From positions 124,001 to 188,000 of the forward strand of contig JADJTE010000006.1 in the NCBI GenBank assembly GCA_016711295.1: a DNA stretch of 64,000 nucleotides. Reading direction: 5' to 3'. A program made the position numbers and the translations under genes. Under the pieces are notes generated by a model. That model did not search any database, was not told the DNA's origin, and worked only from the letters and a program-made list of their open reading frames with translations. Each line of letters starts with the position of its first letter. Position 1 is the stretch's first letter. Of the stretch, positions 54,695-63,462 are shown piece by piece. Source of the DNA: Sphingobacteriales bacterium (GTDB taxonomy: Bacteria > Bacteroidota > Bacteroidia > Chitinophagales > UBA2359).

Positions 54695-55528
54695 ATCTTC
54701 CTGCGATGGATATAGCATTTCGGCAAAAGCCAACAAGGGCAATTCGTTGAAATGGTCTGCCATAATTTGTATCCCGAAAGGCAATCCGTTGCTATGTCGG
54801 AACAAGGGCAGCGATAAAGCGGGCATGCCCGTTAGGTTGGCTTGTACGGTAAAAATATCGGCGAGATACATACTTACGGGGTCTTGGTGGGCTTTGTCGC
54901 CTATATCAAAGGCGGTGCTGGGCGTAGTAGGCGTAACAATAAAATCGTAGTTGGCTAAAATACTGCGGGTAGCATTGGCAATGAGGCGGCGCACTTTTTG
55001 GGCTTTGGCATAATAGGCATCGTAATAGCCTGCGCTAAGGACAAAAGTACCCAGCATGATGCGGCGTTTTACTTCTTTGCCAAATCCTTCGGAGCGGCTT
55101 CGGCGATAGGTGCTTTCCATATCGGACGCGGTGGCGCGGTAGCCATACCTCATACCGTCGTAACGCGATAAATTGGACGATGCCTCTGCCGTAGTGAGGA
55201 TATAATAAGTAGGTACGATACTCGTCAAATAATCAAACGCGACTGCTTCGACCGTATGCCCTTGCTCCGACAGGGCATCAAGCCATGTTTGGGTTTGTTG
55301 GGCTATTTCGGGGTCTAAGCCTGCGTGGTGCAGCGTATCGGCAATATAGGCGATTCGGTACTTTTCGCCTTGTGCCGTGTGTAGGTGTTGGCTATACGGC
55401 GGCACGGTGCCCGACGACGAAGTGGCGTCAAAAGCGTCTTTGCCCGCCATAATCTCGGTCAGCAAGGCAGCATCTTTTATCGAGCGCGTCAATACGCCTA
55501 TTTGGTCAAACGACGAGGGCACAAGCAA
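54692..55528 (-). CDS. gatA: Glu-tRNA(Gln) amidotransferase subunit A, C-terminal part
   Basis: C-terminal 278 residues of GatA, the amidase subunit that supplies ammonia to convert Glu-tRNA(Gln) to Gln-tRNA(Gln). Visible: SSFDQIGVLTRSIKDAALL, YYILTTAEASSNLSRYDGMRYG, FGKEVKRRIMLGTFVLSAGYYDAYY, YDFIVTPTTPSTAF and NLTGMPALSLPL, all standard. The Tyr/Arg residues of the GatCAB-specific region are kept, separating it from generic amidases. It is joined upstream through shifts near 55520. Confidence 0.93.
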   Translation of the reverse strand: MLVPSSFDQIGVLTRSIKDAALLTEIMAGKDAFDATSSSGTVPPYSQHLHTAQGEKYRIAYIADTLHHAGLDPEIAQQTQTWLDALSEQGHTVEAVAFDYLTSIVPTYYILTTAEASSNLSRYDGMRYGYRATASDMESTYRRSRSEGFGKEVKRRIMLGTFVLSAGYYDAYYAKAQKVRRLIANATRSILANYDFIVTPTTPSTAFDIGDKAHQDPVSMYLADIFTVQANLTGMPALSLPLFRHSNGLPFGIQIMADHFNELPLLAFAEMLYPSQED

Positions 55529-55755
55529 TCAATCCCGTGCCGCGATATGCGTCCATAGGTGGGTTTAAACCCGATAGTACCGCAAAAACCTGCGGGTTGG
55601 CGCACCGAGCCGCCCGTATCGCTGCCCAGAGCAGCATCGCACAAATCGGCTTGGACAGCTACCGCCGATGCCCCTGACGAACCGCCCGGCACCTTGCGCG
55701 GGTCGGCGGCGTTTCGGGTAGGTCCGTAGGCACTGTTTTCGTTGGTCGAACCCAT
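55498..55755 (-). CDS. gatA: Glu-tRNA(Gln) amidotransferase subunit A, catalytic middle part
   Basis: Middle of gatA with the amidase signature: MGSTNENSAYGPTRNAADP, VPGGSSGASAVAVQAD and LGSDTGGSVRQPAGFCG, which contains the Ser-cisSer-Lys machinery's nucleophile and cis-Ser region. The N-terminal remainder lies at 55756-56078 (start near MHHRQRVEHYLAQIARHTH) with at least three more frame breaks; recognisable pieces there are DEALAQADRLDERF, LGKLNGMILG and EDAIVIGRLNCDEFA. As an essential gene in organisms lacking GlnRS, it is unlikely to be truly broken. Confidence 0.9.
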   Translation of the reverse strand: MGSTNENSAYGPTRNAADPRKVPGGSSGASAVAVQADLCDAALGSDTGGSVRQPAGFCGTIGFKPTYGRISRHGIDCLCPRRLTK

Positions 55756-56116
55756 CGCAAACTCGTCGCAGTTGAGCCGTCCTATGACAATGGCATCTTC
55801 GGCGAGAGCAGCTGCGCTAAGGCAGTAGCAGAATATACCGACGTAAACCCGACAGTATCTTAGAGGCTGCCGAGATGCGATGTTGGGCTTGGCAAATTAC
55901 GTCTTTGACCCCAGTATCATGCCGTTGAGTTTGCCAAGGGTTTCCCCCGTGCCGAAGCGTTCGTCTAAGCGGTCGGCTTGGGCGAGGGCTTCATCGGATA
56001 TACTTCAATGAATGCGTTGAGGTGTGTATGACGGGCTATTTGCGCTAAGTAATGTTCTACTCTCTGGCGGTGGTGCATGGGCTAATTTGCGGCGGTTTGC
56101 CTATTTTTTTGAGGGG

Positions 56117-56124
56117 CAAAGGTA
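56117..56124 (-). promoter_or_regulatory. gatA promoter -7 element
   Basis: TACCTTTG on the minus strand, 39 bases before the gatA start at 56078. Confidence 0.6.
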
Positions 56125-56195
56125 CAAAAAATAGCTGACCCTAAGCCCTAAGACGTACTAAAAGGCAGTTTTGTGCTACTCCGATAGGGCACATC

Positions 56196-56690
56196 TTATA
56201 TGCTGTCAATCCATTTTAGGTTGGGGCTGATGCTATCGGCACTTAGCCGATTGACGATGAGCCATTTCCTGATAGTGATAATGTCTCGGTCGCCGCGCTC
56301 TTTGGCATTACGTTGTAGGCGGTCGTTCAGTTGTAGGTCGGCAAAGGCAATGCGTAGGTCGGCGATGATATTGTTTTGTGCATTCGTATCGGAGGCTTGG
56401 TTGTTTTTGAACCCGCCGTCGAGGTTGATGAGGCATACGGCGCGGTTAAATTCGTAGAGGGCAAAGCCCGTAGCACTTTCTTTGTTGCGCAGACTAATGG
56501 CTTTGCTTAGGTTGTCTAGGGCACCCGCATAGTCAGGCACAGCGCGTTCTTTTAGGGCAAAGGCTAATTGCCCAAGGGCGCGGTGCGATTCGACGTTTTC
56601 CGATTCGGCGAGGGCATTAAATACTGGTATACTGCGCTCCATTTGAGCTTTATTGTCGCGCCAATTTTCGGTACGCACTTGTTTTGCCAT
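56196..56690 (-). CDS. Unrecognised membrane protein, C-terminal TPR-like part
   Basis: C-terminal 164 residues of a gene spanning 57258-56196. It is helical with tetratricopeptide-like spacing (SHRALGQLAFALKERAVPDYAGALDNLSKAI ... ALYEFNRAVCLINLD ... LRIAFADLQLNDRLQRNA). No catalytic motif. Joined to the membrane part by a frame change near 56670. Function unknown. Confidence 0.65.
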   Translation of the reverse strand: MAKQVRTENWRDNKAQMERSIPVFNALAESENVESHRALGQLAFALKERAVPDYAGALDNLSKAISLRNKESATGFALYEFNRAVCLINLDGGFKNNQASDTNAQNNIIADLRIAFADLQLNDRLQRNAKERGDRDIITIRKWLIVNRLSADSISPNLKWIDSI

Positions 56691-57258
56691 TCATCACTAC
56701 CATGCGCGTAGCGGGCGATGCGTTTTTGAGTTTGGCACTAAACTCGCGGTCGGTCATATCGGGCGCACTGCCAATGCTCAATAGGTTGTCGGTGGCACTT
56801 AGTACTTCTTCGTCAATAACTTTTTGGTTGTTCAAACCTTGCTGGATTTCGTTGCGTATTTCGCCGGTCAAACTTTTGTTAAACACGCTATTGACCAAGG
56901 CTAAACCGCCATAACCGCCCAAAATAGCCGTTGCTATCGATTTGATAAAATCGGACGAGGTAAATCCTGCGCGATAATCGAACATAAAATCGCCCGGAAC
57001 GATGAGGAAAATGACAATAGCGCCTGCAATACCGAATAGGATATTTGCCAAAAATCCGAGATTGATGCGGTGGTCGCCATCGCGGTGCGGAAATGTCATT
57101 ACGTTGTTCTGTAAGCTATATACCAAACCGCCAAATGCGCCTGCCAAGGCAATGACGCATAAATCGTTGAGGCTATTGATACCTCTGGCAACCGCAGCGG
57201 AGTCGGTGGCTTGCAGCAATAGGGGTTGTATAGAGGATAAAATGGGATTAATGTTCAT
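56650..57258 (-). CDS. Unrecognised membrane protein, N-terminal part
   Basis: N-terminal part with three predicted transmembrane helices (LCVIALAGAFGGLVYSL; LANILFGIAGAIVIFLIV; SIATAILGGYGGLALVNSVF) and a cytosolic linker. Start set at MNINPILSSIQ; an in-frame ATG 19 codons upstream is possible. Not recognised as any named family. It sits between the GH3 gene and gatA on the same strand. Confidence 0.65.
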   Translation of the reverse strand: MNINPILSSIQPLLLQATDSAAVARGINSLNDLCVIALAGAFGGLVYSLQNNVMTFPHRDGDHRINLGFLANILFGIAGAIVIFLIVPGDFMFDYRAGFTSSDFIKSIATAILGGYGGLALVNSVFNKSLTGEIRNEIQQGLNNQKVIDEEVLSATDNLLSIGSAPDMTDREFSAKLKNASPATRMVVMNGKTSAYRKLARQ

Positions 57259-57295
57259 GATGGCAAGTGTCTTATATTGTAAATTAATAATTTTG

Positions 57296-57880
57296 TCACT
57301 TAATGCGTTTGTCAATTGCTTCGTACACTACATCTTGTATGCGGGTGCGTACTTTGAGGCTTTGCAATTTGTTGTTGTTCATTTGCGGATAGGTGCGATT
57401 GCTCAAAAACACAAACACCAAGTTGTGGTCGGGGTCTGCCCATACGCAAGTGCCCGTAAATCCTGTATGTCCAAATGTGCGTGGCGAGGCTTTGCTGCTG
57501 GCGGGGTTGCTCCAATGAGGATTAATTTCGGGTTTGTCGAAGCCTAAACCGCGGCGGCTGCCATTTTTTTGTTGTGCGGTAAAGTTTTGTATCGTTGCGG
57601 GTTGAAAATATTGCCTCCCTCCATACGTACCCCCGTTCAGCAACATTTGCATTACTACGCCTAAGTCGTTGGCATTGCTAAACAAGCCCGCATGACCGCC
57701 CACACCGCCGAGCATGGCTGCCCCCATATCGTGTACTGAACCTTGTACGATTTGCTTGCGCCATTTTTGGTCGTTTTCGGTGGGCGTTATGCGGCGTTTG
57801 CTAAATCGCTCGCTGGGGTTATATCCCATAGTGGCAAGTCCAAGCGGACGGTAAAATCGCTCGGCGAGGTAGTCGTTCAT
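57296..57880 (-). CDS. GH3-serine hydrolase fusion, C-terminal end
   Basis: Last block of a gene spanning about 60261-57296. It completes the class C beta-lactamase-like domain: MNDYLAERFYRPLGLATMGYNP, HDMGAAMLGGVGGHAGLFSNAND, and the third motif HTG in TFGHTGFTGTCVWADPDHNLVFVFLSNR. Joined to the previous block by a shift in a T/A run near 57890. Confidence 0.85.
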   Translation of the reverse strand: MNDYLAERFYRPLGLATMGYNPSERFSKRRITPTENDQKWRKQIVQGSVHDMGAAMLGGVGGHAGLFSNANDLGVVMQMLLNGGTYGGRQYFQPATIQNFTAQQKNGSRRGLGFDKPEINPHWSNPASSKASPRTFGHTGFTGTCVWADPDHNLVFVFLSNRTYPQMNNNKLQSLKVRTRIQDVVYEAIDKRIK

Positions 57881-58649
57881 GGGTTTTTGGGCATTTTTTC
57901 GATAATTTTTTGAAATAATAAAAGCCCAAATCGCTGTATTTATAATCGCCTTTGTTGGGCAAACCCGATGCGGCTATGGCTTGCCATATTTTAGCATCAT
58001 AGTCGCGATTCATATACATATTATCAGCTACTTTCACACAATATTGGTCGTCGGGTTGGCTGTGGTAGGTTTGCGAGCGCGTGGGTTCGGTTAGCGTTTC
58101 TTCATAAAAACCTATCCAAGCCTTCAAACCCGCTTCGTGGATTAGGATATCGCGCAACACGAGGTTGCCCTTGTCGGTAGTATCTAATCCGGGCAGATAG
58201 CGTTTGAGCGGGTCGTATAATCCGATAGCTTTGGTTTCGTACATGTTCATCAAGCCCAACATGCTTCCCGCAATTTTGGTGATAGAGGCTAAGTCGTACA
58301 AATCGCCATTTTGTACGGGTTCGGCTTGGCTGTAGGTATGGAAGCCATAGCCGCGCTCCCAAATCACTTTGCCATCTTTGGCTATCAGCACTTGGCAGCC
58401 TGGCATAGCTTGAGCGCGTATGGCATCTTCGACTATTTTGTCTATTGCCAATAGGTCGGTGCTGTTGATGCCCACTTCTTCGGGTATAGTATATTTGAGG
58501 CGCATAGGTGGCTCGGTAGTAATACCCATTCCACCCTGCGAGGCGGGCGATGCCGTGACGGGCAATTTGCCTTTTAGCTGAATGCCGCCGAATAGGGCTT
58601 GAGCTGCTGCCTGCTGAGAAAATCGGTTATCTTCAAAACCCGCCAACAA
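57819..58649 (-). CDS. GH3-serine hydrolase fusion, serine hydrolase start
   Basis: Block covering the end of the GH3 half (NRFSQQAAAQALFGGIQLKG) and the start of the serine hydrolase: DAIRAQAMPGCQVLIAKDGKVIW, then the S-x-x-K nucleophile motif DLASITKIAGSMLGLM and YKYSDLGFYYF. Fusion of a GH3 N-acetylglucosaminidase and a beta-lactamase-like esterase or peptidase is known in Bacteroidota and suggests joint cleavage of peptidoglycan fragments. Confidence 0.85.
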   Translation of the reverse strand: MLAGFEDNRFSQQAAAQALFGGIQLKGKLPVTASPASQGGMGITTEPPMRLKYTIPEEVGINSTDLLAIDKIVEDAIRAQAMPGCQVLIAKDGKVIWERGYGFHTYSQAEPVQNGDLYDLASITKIAGSMLGLMNMYETKAIGLYDPLKRYLPGLDTTDKGNLVLRDILIHEAGLKAWIGFYEETLTEPTRSQTYHSQPDDQYCVKVADNMYMNRDYDAKIWQAIAASGLPNKGDYKYSDLGFYYFKKLSKKCPKTHERLPRRAILPSAWTCHYGI

Positions 58650-59833
58650 GGTGGTGCTGCGGTCAAAAGCTTTAGGCTGTATGGATTGCCAAACACGAGT
58701 ACCGTCACGTTGGTTTGTTGCTGCAAGGTGCGTATAAAATTGAGGGCAGTTTCGCTGATACCGTAATTGTTAGCGGCTTTTCGGGTCATTTGGTGTAGGC
58801 TAACTATCACATGCGAGTAGCCTTTTAGTTCGTCCAATTTGTGGCTAAAAGTAGCGGGGCTATCAGCTGCTTTTAGGGTATGGTGGGCAATAGGGGCATA
58901 TTTGCCCATCATGTCTTGTAGGGGCGTGAGGGTAGTTGCGCCTATAGCAACGGAGGCAAATTGCTTGTTTTCTAATTGCTTGAAAGGTATTTGTCGGTAG
59001 TCGTCGCGCACGAGCGTGAGGGCATTTTCCCATAATTGTTGTTGTACCAATTCGGTCTTGGGTTGTTGCAAGTCCTGCAATAAACCCTCTATTTTGACGG
59101 GCTGGTAACGGTCAAGCCCTACGCGCTGTTTGGCACGCAATATTTTGCGCACTCGTTGGTCTATATCGTTTTGGGTAATATCGCCGCGTGCTATGGCTTT
59201 TTTGATTTCGTCTATAGCTTTGCCCACATTTTCCGAAAATAGCAATACATCGTTGCCCGCCAATAATGCTTTTACATCTACTACGCCTGGTTCGAAATAG
59301 TCGCTCACACCTTTCATATTCAAGGCATCGGTAAATACTAAGCCATCAAAAGCCATTTCGGTTTTGAGCAAATTAGTCACGTTTTTTTTCGACAGCGTTG
59401 TTGGCATTATTACATCGCCCTTTATTTTCGACGCATCGATAGCGGGTACTGCCAAGTGAGCGACCATCACGGCACTAACACCGCGCTGTATCATTTGCTG
59501 AAAAGGGTATAGCTCTATGCTGCGCAAATGGTTGAGGTCGTGCTTGATGACAGGCAAGGTATGGTGCGAGTCTTTGTCGGTATCGCCGTGGCCGGGAAAA
59601 TGTTTGGCGCAAGCCAATATGCCGTTTTGTTCCATGCCTTGCATATAAGCAATAGCTTTTTCGGTGACGTTGTAGCGGTCTTCGCCAAAGGAGCGGTCGC
59701 CGATAACGGGGTTATTAGCATTGCTATTGATGTCGGCAACGGGCGCAAAGTTGATATGTATGCCTATGCGTTGGCATTGGCGGGCTATCTCGCGCCCCAT
59801 ATTATAGATAAGTCGGTTTGTCTTGTATAGCAC
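58574..59833 (-). CDS. GH3-serine hydrolase fusion, GH3 catalytic part
   Basis: Core of the glycoside hydrolase family 3 domain, related to NagZ beta-N-acetylglucosaminidases: INFAPVADINSNANNPVIGD, RSFGED, and the signature CAKHFPGHGDTDKDSHHTLP containing the His/Asp catalytic pair, then GLVFTDALNMKGVSDYF. The C-terminal half (LVRDDYRQIPF ... VTVLVFGNPYSLKLL) is the GH3 second domain. It shifts frame at both ends (near 58640 and 59815). Confidence 0.9.
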   Translation of the reverse strand: MLYKTNRLIYNMGREIARQCQRIGIHINFAPVADINSNANNPVIGDRSFGEDRYNVTEKAIAYMQGMEQNGILACAKHFPGHGDTDKDSHHTLPVIKHDLNHLRSIELYPFQQMIQRGVSAVMVAHLAVPAIDASKIKGDVIMPTTLSKKNVTNLLKTEMAFDGLVFTDALNMKGVSDYFEPGVVDVKALLAGNDVLLFSENVGKAIDEIKKAIARGDITQNDIDQRVRKILRAKQRVGLDRYQPVKIEGLLQDLQQPKTELVQQQLWENALTLVRDDYRQIPFKQLENKQFASVAIGATTLTPLQDMMGKYAPIAHHTLKAADSPATFSHKLDELKGYSHVIVSLHQMTRKAANNYGISETALNFIRTLQQQTNVTVLVFGNPYSLKLLTAAPPCWRVLKITDFLSRQQLKPYSAAFS

Positions 59834-60080
59834 CCAAGGCTATTTGGTGCGGAAATACGGGCGCGTTAGCTAAGCGCATGCTCAATCCCCACTCGCCGTC
59901 AATGCCTATCATCAAGGGTGTAGTGCTTAGGCTTTGAAAATAATTGGTCATTTGGGCTTGTTTCAGCACTTCGCCTTTCATAAATATCAGCCCCCCTATG
60001 CCGTATCGCGTAATGAGGTTGGCAATTTCGGTTTGGTGCGCCGTACCGTCCTTGTCGGAGTAAGCAGCCACCATGAACAA
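59802..60080 (-). CDS. GH3-serine hydrolase fusion, N-terminal part
   Basis: N-terminal part of the GH3 barrel: FMVAAYSDKDGTAHQTEIANL, GIGGLIFMKGEV and PLMIGIDGEWGLSMRL. The real start lies upstream at 60255 or 60261 (MNRPSLFWSIFCLSLLLPWS, a signal peptide), reaching this frame through a shift near 60110 after AAEQWVETK. The whole enzyme would be about 985 residues and periplasmic or secreted. Confidence 0.85.
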   Translation of the reverse strand: MFMVAAYSDKDGTAHQTEIANLITRYGIGGLIFMKGEVLKQAQMTNYFQSLSTTPLMIGIDGEWGLSMRLANAPVFPHQIALGAIQDKPTYL

Positions 60081-60333
60081 TTGCCCGATGCGTTGGTCGG
60101 TGTTAGCGTCGCCATTTTGTTTCTACCCACTGCTCGGCTGCCTGTCGGTCTTGTGCGCTTGTATCGGGCAAAGCCGTCCGCGAGTTAGCGATATTCGACC
60201 AAGGTAATAGCAGGGATAGGCAAAAAATGCTCCAAAAAAGCGAGGGTCTGTTCATAGGCATATTTAACGGGGGATAGTAGTAGGACGCAATAGGTGCAAA
60301 ACGACATTAAAGTCTTTTGCTGCGATGGTTTGG

Positions 60334-60341
60334 CAAAGATA
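60334..60341 (-). promoter_or_regulatory. GH3 gene promoter -7 element
   Basis: TATCTTTG on the minus strand, about 75 bases before the signal-peptide start. Confidence 0.6.
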
Positions 60342-60478
60342 CGCAAAAATGTACTTGTAAAATTATGAAAAAGTGTTTTCTTTTTTTCCTTCCTCGCTGC
60401 ATACCATCAAACCATGCACTTTTTTAAGCACAACAAGGGTTTGCTCTTGTTACAAGCCCCTAAACACAAGCCTTTTGT

Positions 60479-60883
60479 CTATCGCTGTCGCTCCAATACG
60501 AGGCGGGTAAGCAACAAAAATAGCGCGATAAATGACCCAAAATAGACCAAATCGCGCGTATCTATTACGCCTCTGCTAATGGCAGCATAGTGCGCATTGA
60601 TGCCCAACCACTCGACCAAACTATCGGCTTTGGCATAAAAAAGGTCTAATTTGCTCAGATAATCAAATGCCGTATAGCAAAAAAAGCATAGAAATACCGA
60701 CAGCAAAAACGCCACAATTTGGTTGCTGGTGAGCGACGAGGCAAAAATTCCGATAGCCGTAAACGACGCGCCCAACAAAATAGCCCTATATACGACCCCA
60801 TAATAGCTCCGTATCCAAATTGCCCGGCGGTGCGCCCAATTGATATATAGTAATAACATAAGTAAAAGTAGGCAGCAAGGCAC
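60479..60883 (-). CDS. gldF: GldF-like ABC transporter permease, C-terminal part
   Basis: C-terminal part of a gene spanning 61205-60479. True homology starts near LLGASFTAIGIFASSLTSNQ, followed by three hydrophobic helices and the end YAAISRGVIDTRDLVYFGSF, which is characteristic of GldF/ABC-2 permeases. The first 35 residues are out of frame. Confidence 0.85.
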   Translation of the reverse strand: MPCCLLLLMLLLYINWAHRRAIWIRSYYGVVYRAILLGASFTAIGIFASSLTSNQIVAFLLSVFLCFFCYTAFDYLSKLDLFYAKADSLVEWLGINAHYAAISRGVIDTRDLVYFGSFIALFLLLTRLVLERQR

Positions 60884-61205
60884 AAAGCACTAAAAATAAG
60901 GCAGCCAAATATTTGCCGCCTATAATCTGCCAATTGCTGATAGGGCGCGTGGCTAATAATTCCATCGTACCCGCACGAAACTCTTCGGAAAACGAGCGCA
61001 TCGTAATAGCAGGTATCAAAAACGTAAATACCCAAGGCGCAAGCGCGAACAGATTGTCCAAGCCCGCATAACCGTAGTCGAGTATGGCTGTATCGGGAAA
61101 AACCCACAAAAACAACCCACAAGTGAGCAAAAATACTATAATGGCGATATAACCGATGAGCGAGCTAAAAAATGCCGCCACTTCTTTGCGAAATAGACTA
61201 AACAT
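60786..61205 (-). CDS. gldF: GldF-like ABC transporter permease, N-terminal part
   Basis: N-terminal part: MFSLFRKEVAAFFSSLIGYIAI, helices LLTCGLFLWVF and LFALAPWVFTFLIPAITMRSFSEEFRAGTMELLATRPIS, the ABC-2 signature of GldF, then KYLAALFLVLCALLPTFTYV. In gliding Bacteroidota GldF partners with GldA and GldG; gldG is not next to it here. Two indels near 60800-60820 separate the halves (GAIMGSYIGLF is in a third frame). The promoter element TACTTTTG is at 61238-61231. Confidence 0.87.
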   Translation of the reverse strand: MFSLFRKEVAAFFSSLIGYIAIIVFLLTCGLFLWVFPDTAILDYGYAGLDNLFALAPWVFTFLIPAITMRSFSEEFRAGTMELLATRPISNWQIIGGKYLAALFLVLCALLPTFTYVITIYQLGAPPGNLDTELLWGRI

Positions 61206-61387
61206 AAGGCGATGTATTCAAAATTGTCCACAAAAGTAACCAAAAAATACTTGATTGCCGCCTTATCATCTGTTTTTTGCCGCTGCTAATAGCGTCTAAT
61301 CCGTCCAAAGACCCTTATTCGCCTCAATAGGGGCGATATAGGCAGAAAATTGTAGTATGGCAATCTAATTAGCTCAAAAAAAATAAC

Positions 61388-61395
61388 TACTTTTG
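61388..61395 (+). promoter_or_regulatory. glmM promoter -7 element
   Basis: TACTTTTG, 30 bases before the glmM-like start codon. Confidence 0.6.
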
Positions 61396-61424
61396 CGCCC
61401 TATTCACAAAATCAAATAATAGCT

Positions 61425-62297
61425 ATGTCTGTAATTGCCTCCATATCGGGCATCAGAGGAACCATCGGCGGCAAAGTGGGCGATGCCCTAACGCCTATCG
61501 ATGTAGTAAAATATGCCGCTGCTTATGGTACGTATGTCTCGCGCCAACTATCAGGTAAGCGAGGCAAAATTGTCCTTGGACGCGATGCCCGCATCTCAGT
61601 CGATATGGTGCGCCGCTTAGTCATTGGCACACTACAAGGCATAGGATTAGATGTGATAGACCTCGATTTAGCTACTACGCCCACGGTCGAAATGGCTGTT
61701 GCTGCCGAAAAAGCGCAAGGCGGTATTATCTTATCTGCCAGCCACAACCCAAAAAATTGGAACGCCCTAAAACTACTGAACGAACAAGGCGAGTTTATCA
61801 ACGACGAACAAGGGCGCGAAGTGCTACAAATTGCCAATAACGGCGATTTCCATTTTGCCGACATCAACAATATAGGCAATTATAGCAGCAACAGCAGCTA
61901 TTTGCAATACCATATCCAAAAAATTATCGCCTTAGACCTCGTAGACCTCAATGCTATCAAAAAACGCGGGTTTCGCGTGTTGGTCGACGCTGTCAATTCC
62001 GTAGGAGGCATCGCCATTCCGCCCCTGCTACGCGCCTTGGGAGTCGAAGATATTATCGAGGTGAATTGCATACCCGATGGCAATTTTCAGCACAACCCCG
62101 AACCATTGCCCGAAAACCTCAATGCCATAGCCAACGAGGTGCGCCGAAACAATGCCGACTTGGCATTCGTAGTCGACCCCGATGTCGATAGATTGGCTAT
62201 CATCTGCGAAGACGGCACTATGTTCGGCGAAGAATATTCGCTCGTAGCTATTGCCGATTATGTGCTGAAATATAAAAAAAGGCGCTACCGTATCTAA
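61425..62297 (+). CDS. glmM: Phosphoglucosamine mutase-like enzyme, N-terminal part
   Basis: Phosphohexomutase of the GlmM type, making glucosamine 1-phosphate for cell-wall synthesis. Visible: SISGIRGTIGGKVG, KIVLGRDARIS, the phosphoserine loop GGIILSASHNPKNWNALKL, metal-binding VVDPDVDRLAIICEDG and GEEYSL for sugar binding. The frame is lost at an A7 run (62274-62280): LKYKK becomes RRYRI and stop. A related role as phosphomannomutase cannot be excluded from sequence alone. Confidence 0.92.
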   Translation: MSVIASISGIRGTIGGKVGDALTPIDVVKYAAAYGTYVSRQLSGKRGKIVLGRDARISVDMVRRLVIGTLQGIGLDVIDLDLATTPTVEMAVAAEKAQGGIILSASHNPKNWNALKLLNEQGEFINDEQGREVLQIANNGDFHFADINNIGNYSSNSSYLQYHIQKIIALDLVDLNAIKKRGFRVLVDAVNSVGGIAIPPLLRALGVEDIIEVNCIPDGNFQHNPEPLPENLNAIANEVRRNNADLAFVVDPDVDRLAIICEDGTMFGEEYSLVAIADYVLKYKKRRYRI

Positions 62298-62391
62298 CCT
62301 ATCTTCGACTCAAGCCCTACGCGACATCACCCAACGCACGGGACAAGAATACCACGCAGCAGCCGTAGGCGAAGTAAACGTAGTAGAAAAA

Positions 62392-62820
62392 ATGAAAGCC
62401 GTCAATGCCGTTATCGGAGGCGAGGGCAATGGCGGTATCATCTATCCCGCTCTGCACTACGGACGCGACGCAATGGTAGGCATCGCTTTGTTTTTGTCGC
62501 ATTTAGCTCAATTCGGCAAATCATGCTCGGCACTGCGCTTGCGCTATCCCAGCTATTGCCTCATCAAAAACAAAGCCGAACTACCGCCCGAAGTTGATAT
62601 CGAGGCAGTATTTGAACGCCTAAAACAAAAATATAAAAACTACCCGCAAAACACCATCGACGGTCTGCGCCTCGATTTTGACCGCGATTGGGTGCATTTG
62701 CGCCGCTCCAATACCGAACCTATCGTGCGCATCTATGCCGAAAGCTCTACACAAGTGACCGCCACAGCTATGATTCGGCAAATCCAAAAGGACATCAAAG
62801 AATATGCAGCTATGCAGTAG
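62392..62820 (+). CDS. glmM: Phosphoglucosamine mutase-like enzyme, C-terminal part
   Basis: C-terminal part of the mutase; the frame is open from the A7 run (GATVSNLSSTQALRDITQ at about 62282) and the methionine at 62392 is internal. It carries GEVNVVEKM, the sugar-binding GGEGNGGIIYPALHYGRDA and the phosphate-binding end DWVHLRRSNTEPIVRIYAE. Full length 465 residues. Convergent with the DUF420 gene. Confidence 0.9.
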   Translation: MKAVNAVIGGEGNGGIIYPALHYGRDAMVGIALFLSHLAQFGKSCSALRLRYPSYCLIKNKAELPPEVDIEAVFERLKQKYKNYPQNTIDGLRLDFDRDWVHLRRSNTEPIVRIYAESSTQVTATAMIRQIQKDIKEYAAMQ

Positions 62821-62850
62821 CTCATATCCAAGCCAATCGCATTTTCGTGT

Positions 62851-63378
62851 CTAATAACAAGGCGATATCAACCAATATACCACTACGCCCGTCACCGATA
62901 CGTAGAGCCATAGCGGAAATGTCCATCTTGCCAAACGGCGGTGCCGGTCAAAATTGCCCGTAAAAGCGCGTAAAAACGTAAACAAAATAAGCGGCAAGAT
63001 AACAGCCGCTAAAACAATATGCGTAAGGAGGATAAAAAAATAAACGCCGCGCATCAGCCCCTCGCCACAATAGCGCGTAGGATCGGTAAGGCTGTGGTAA
63101 GTAACATACGATACCAAAAACAAGGCAGACAATATCAATGCCGTTACGTTGCAGGCTTTATGGGCTGCAACGTTTTTTTGTTTGATAAAATAGAAACTCA
63201 TTGCTAATAATATCGCTACACTACCATTGATAATGGCATGAATCTTAGGCAACAAATGGATATCAAAACCCATCGCTATCTTAGGCGGCGATATATATAC
63301 TAAGGCTGTAACAAGGACAGGCACTAATACGGATACCCAAACAATAGCTTTGGACCAAAATTGCTCGTCTTTAAACAT
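62851..63378 (-). CDS. DUF420 membrane protein
   Basis: A 175-residue integral membrane protein with five predicted helices (about 10-30, 42-62, 74-92, 110-130, 152-170). Conserved His residues (PKIHAIINGS, KNVAAHKACN, YVTYHSLTD, LLTHIVLAAV) and the GEGLMRGVYFFILLTHI segment identify DUF420, a haem-associated family found with cytochrome c oxidase assembly genes. The SCO gene lies upstream on the same strand, which supports that context. Confidence 0.9.
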   Translation of the reverse strand: MFKDEQFWSKAIVWVSVLVPVLVTALVYISPPKIAMGFDIHLLPKIHAIINGSVAILLAMSFYFIKQKNVAAHKACNVTALILSALFLVSYVTYHSLTDPTRYCGEGLMRGVYFFILLTHIVLAAVILPLILFTFLRAFTGNFDRHRRLARWTFPLWLYVSVTGVVVYWLISPCY

Positions 63379-63462
63379 GTCTTGTCAAATTTTAGGGGGG
63401 ATTTATGGCATTGCCCACAAGCAACTATGCCGTTCTGCTTCGCATCAATAGTTCTATTTGGC

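Noticed and set aside
54692..56078. gatA called as a true pseudogene.
   Set aside because: All key motifs survive across the frames and the gene is normally essential; multiple point indels without loss of coding content fit sequence errors better.
62274..62280. Programmed frameshift in glmM at A7.
   Set aside because: Possible, but no stimulatory structure is evident and similar breaks occur in many genes, so an indel error is more likely; listed only as the alternative in the frameshift finding.
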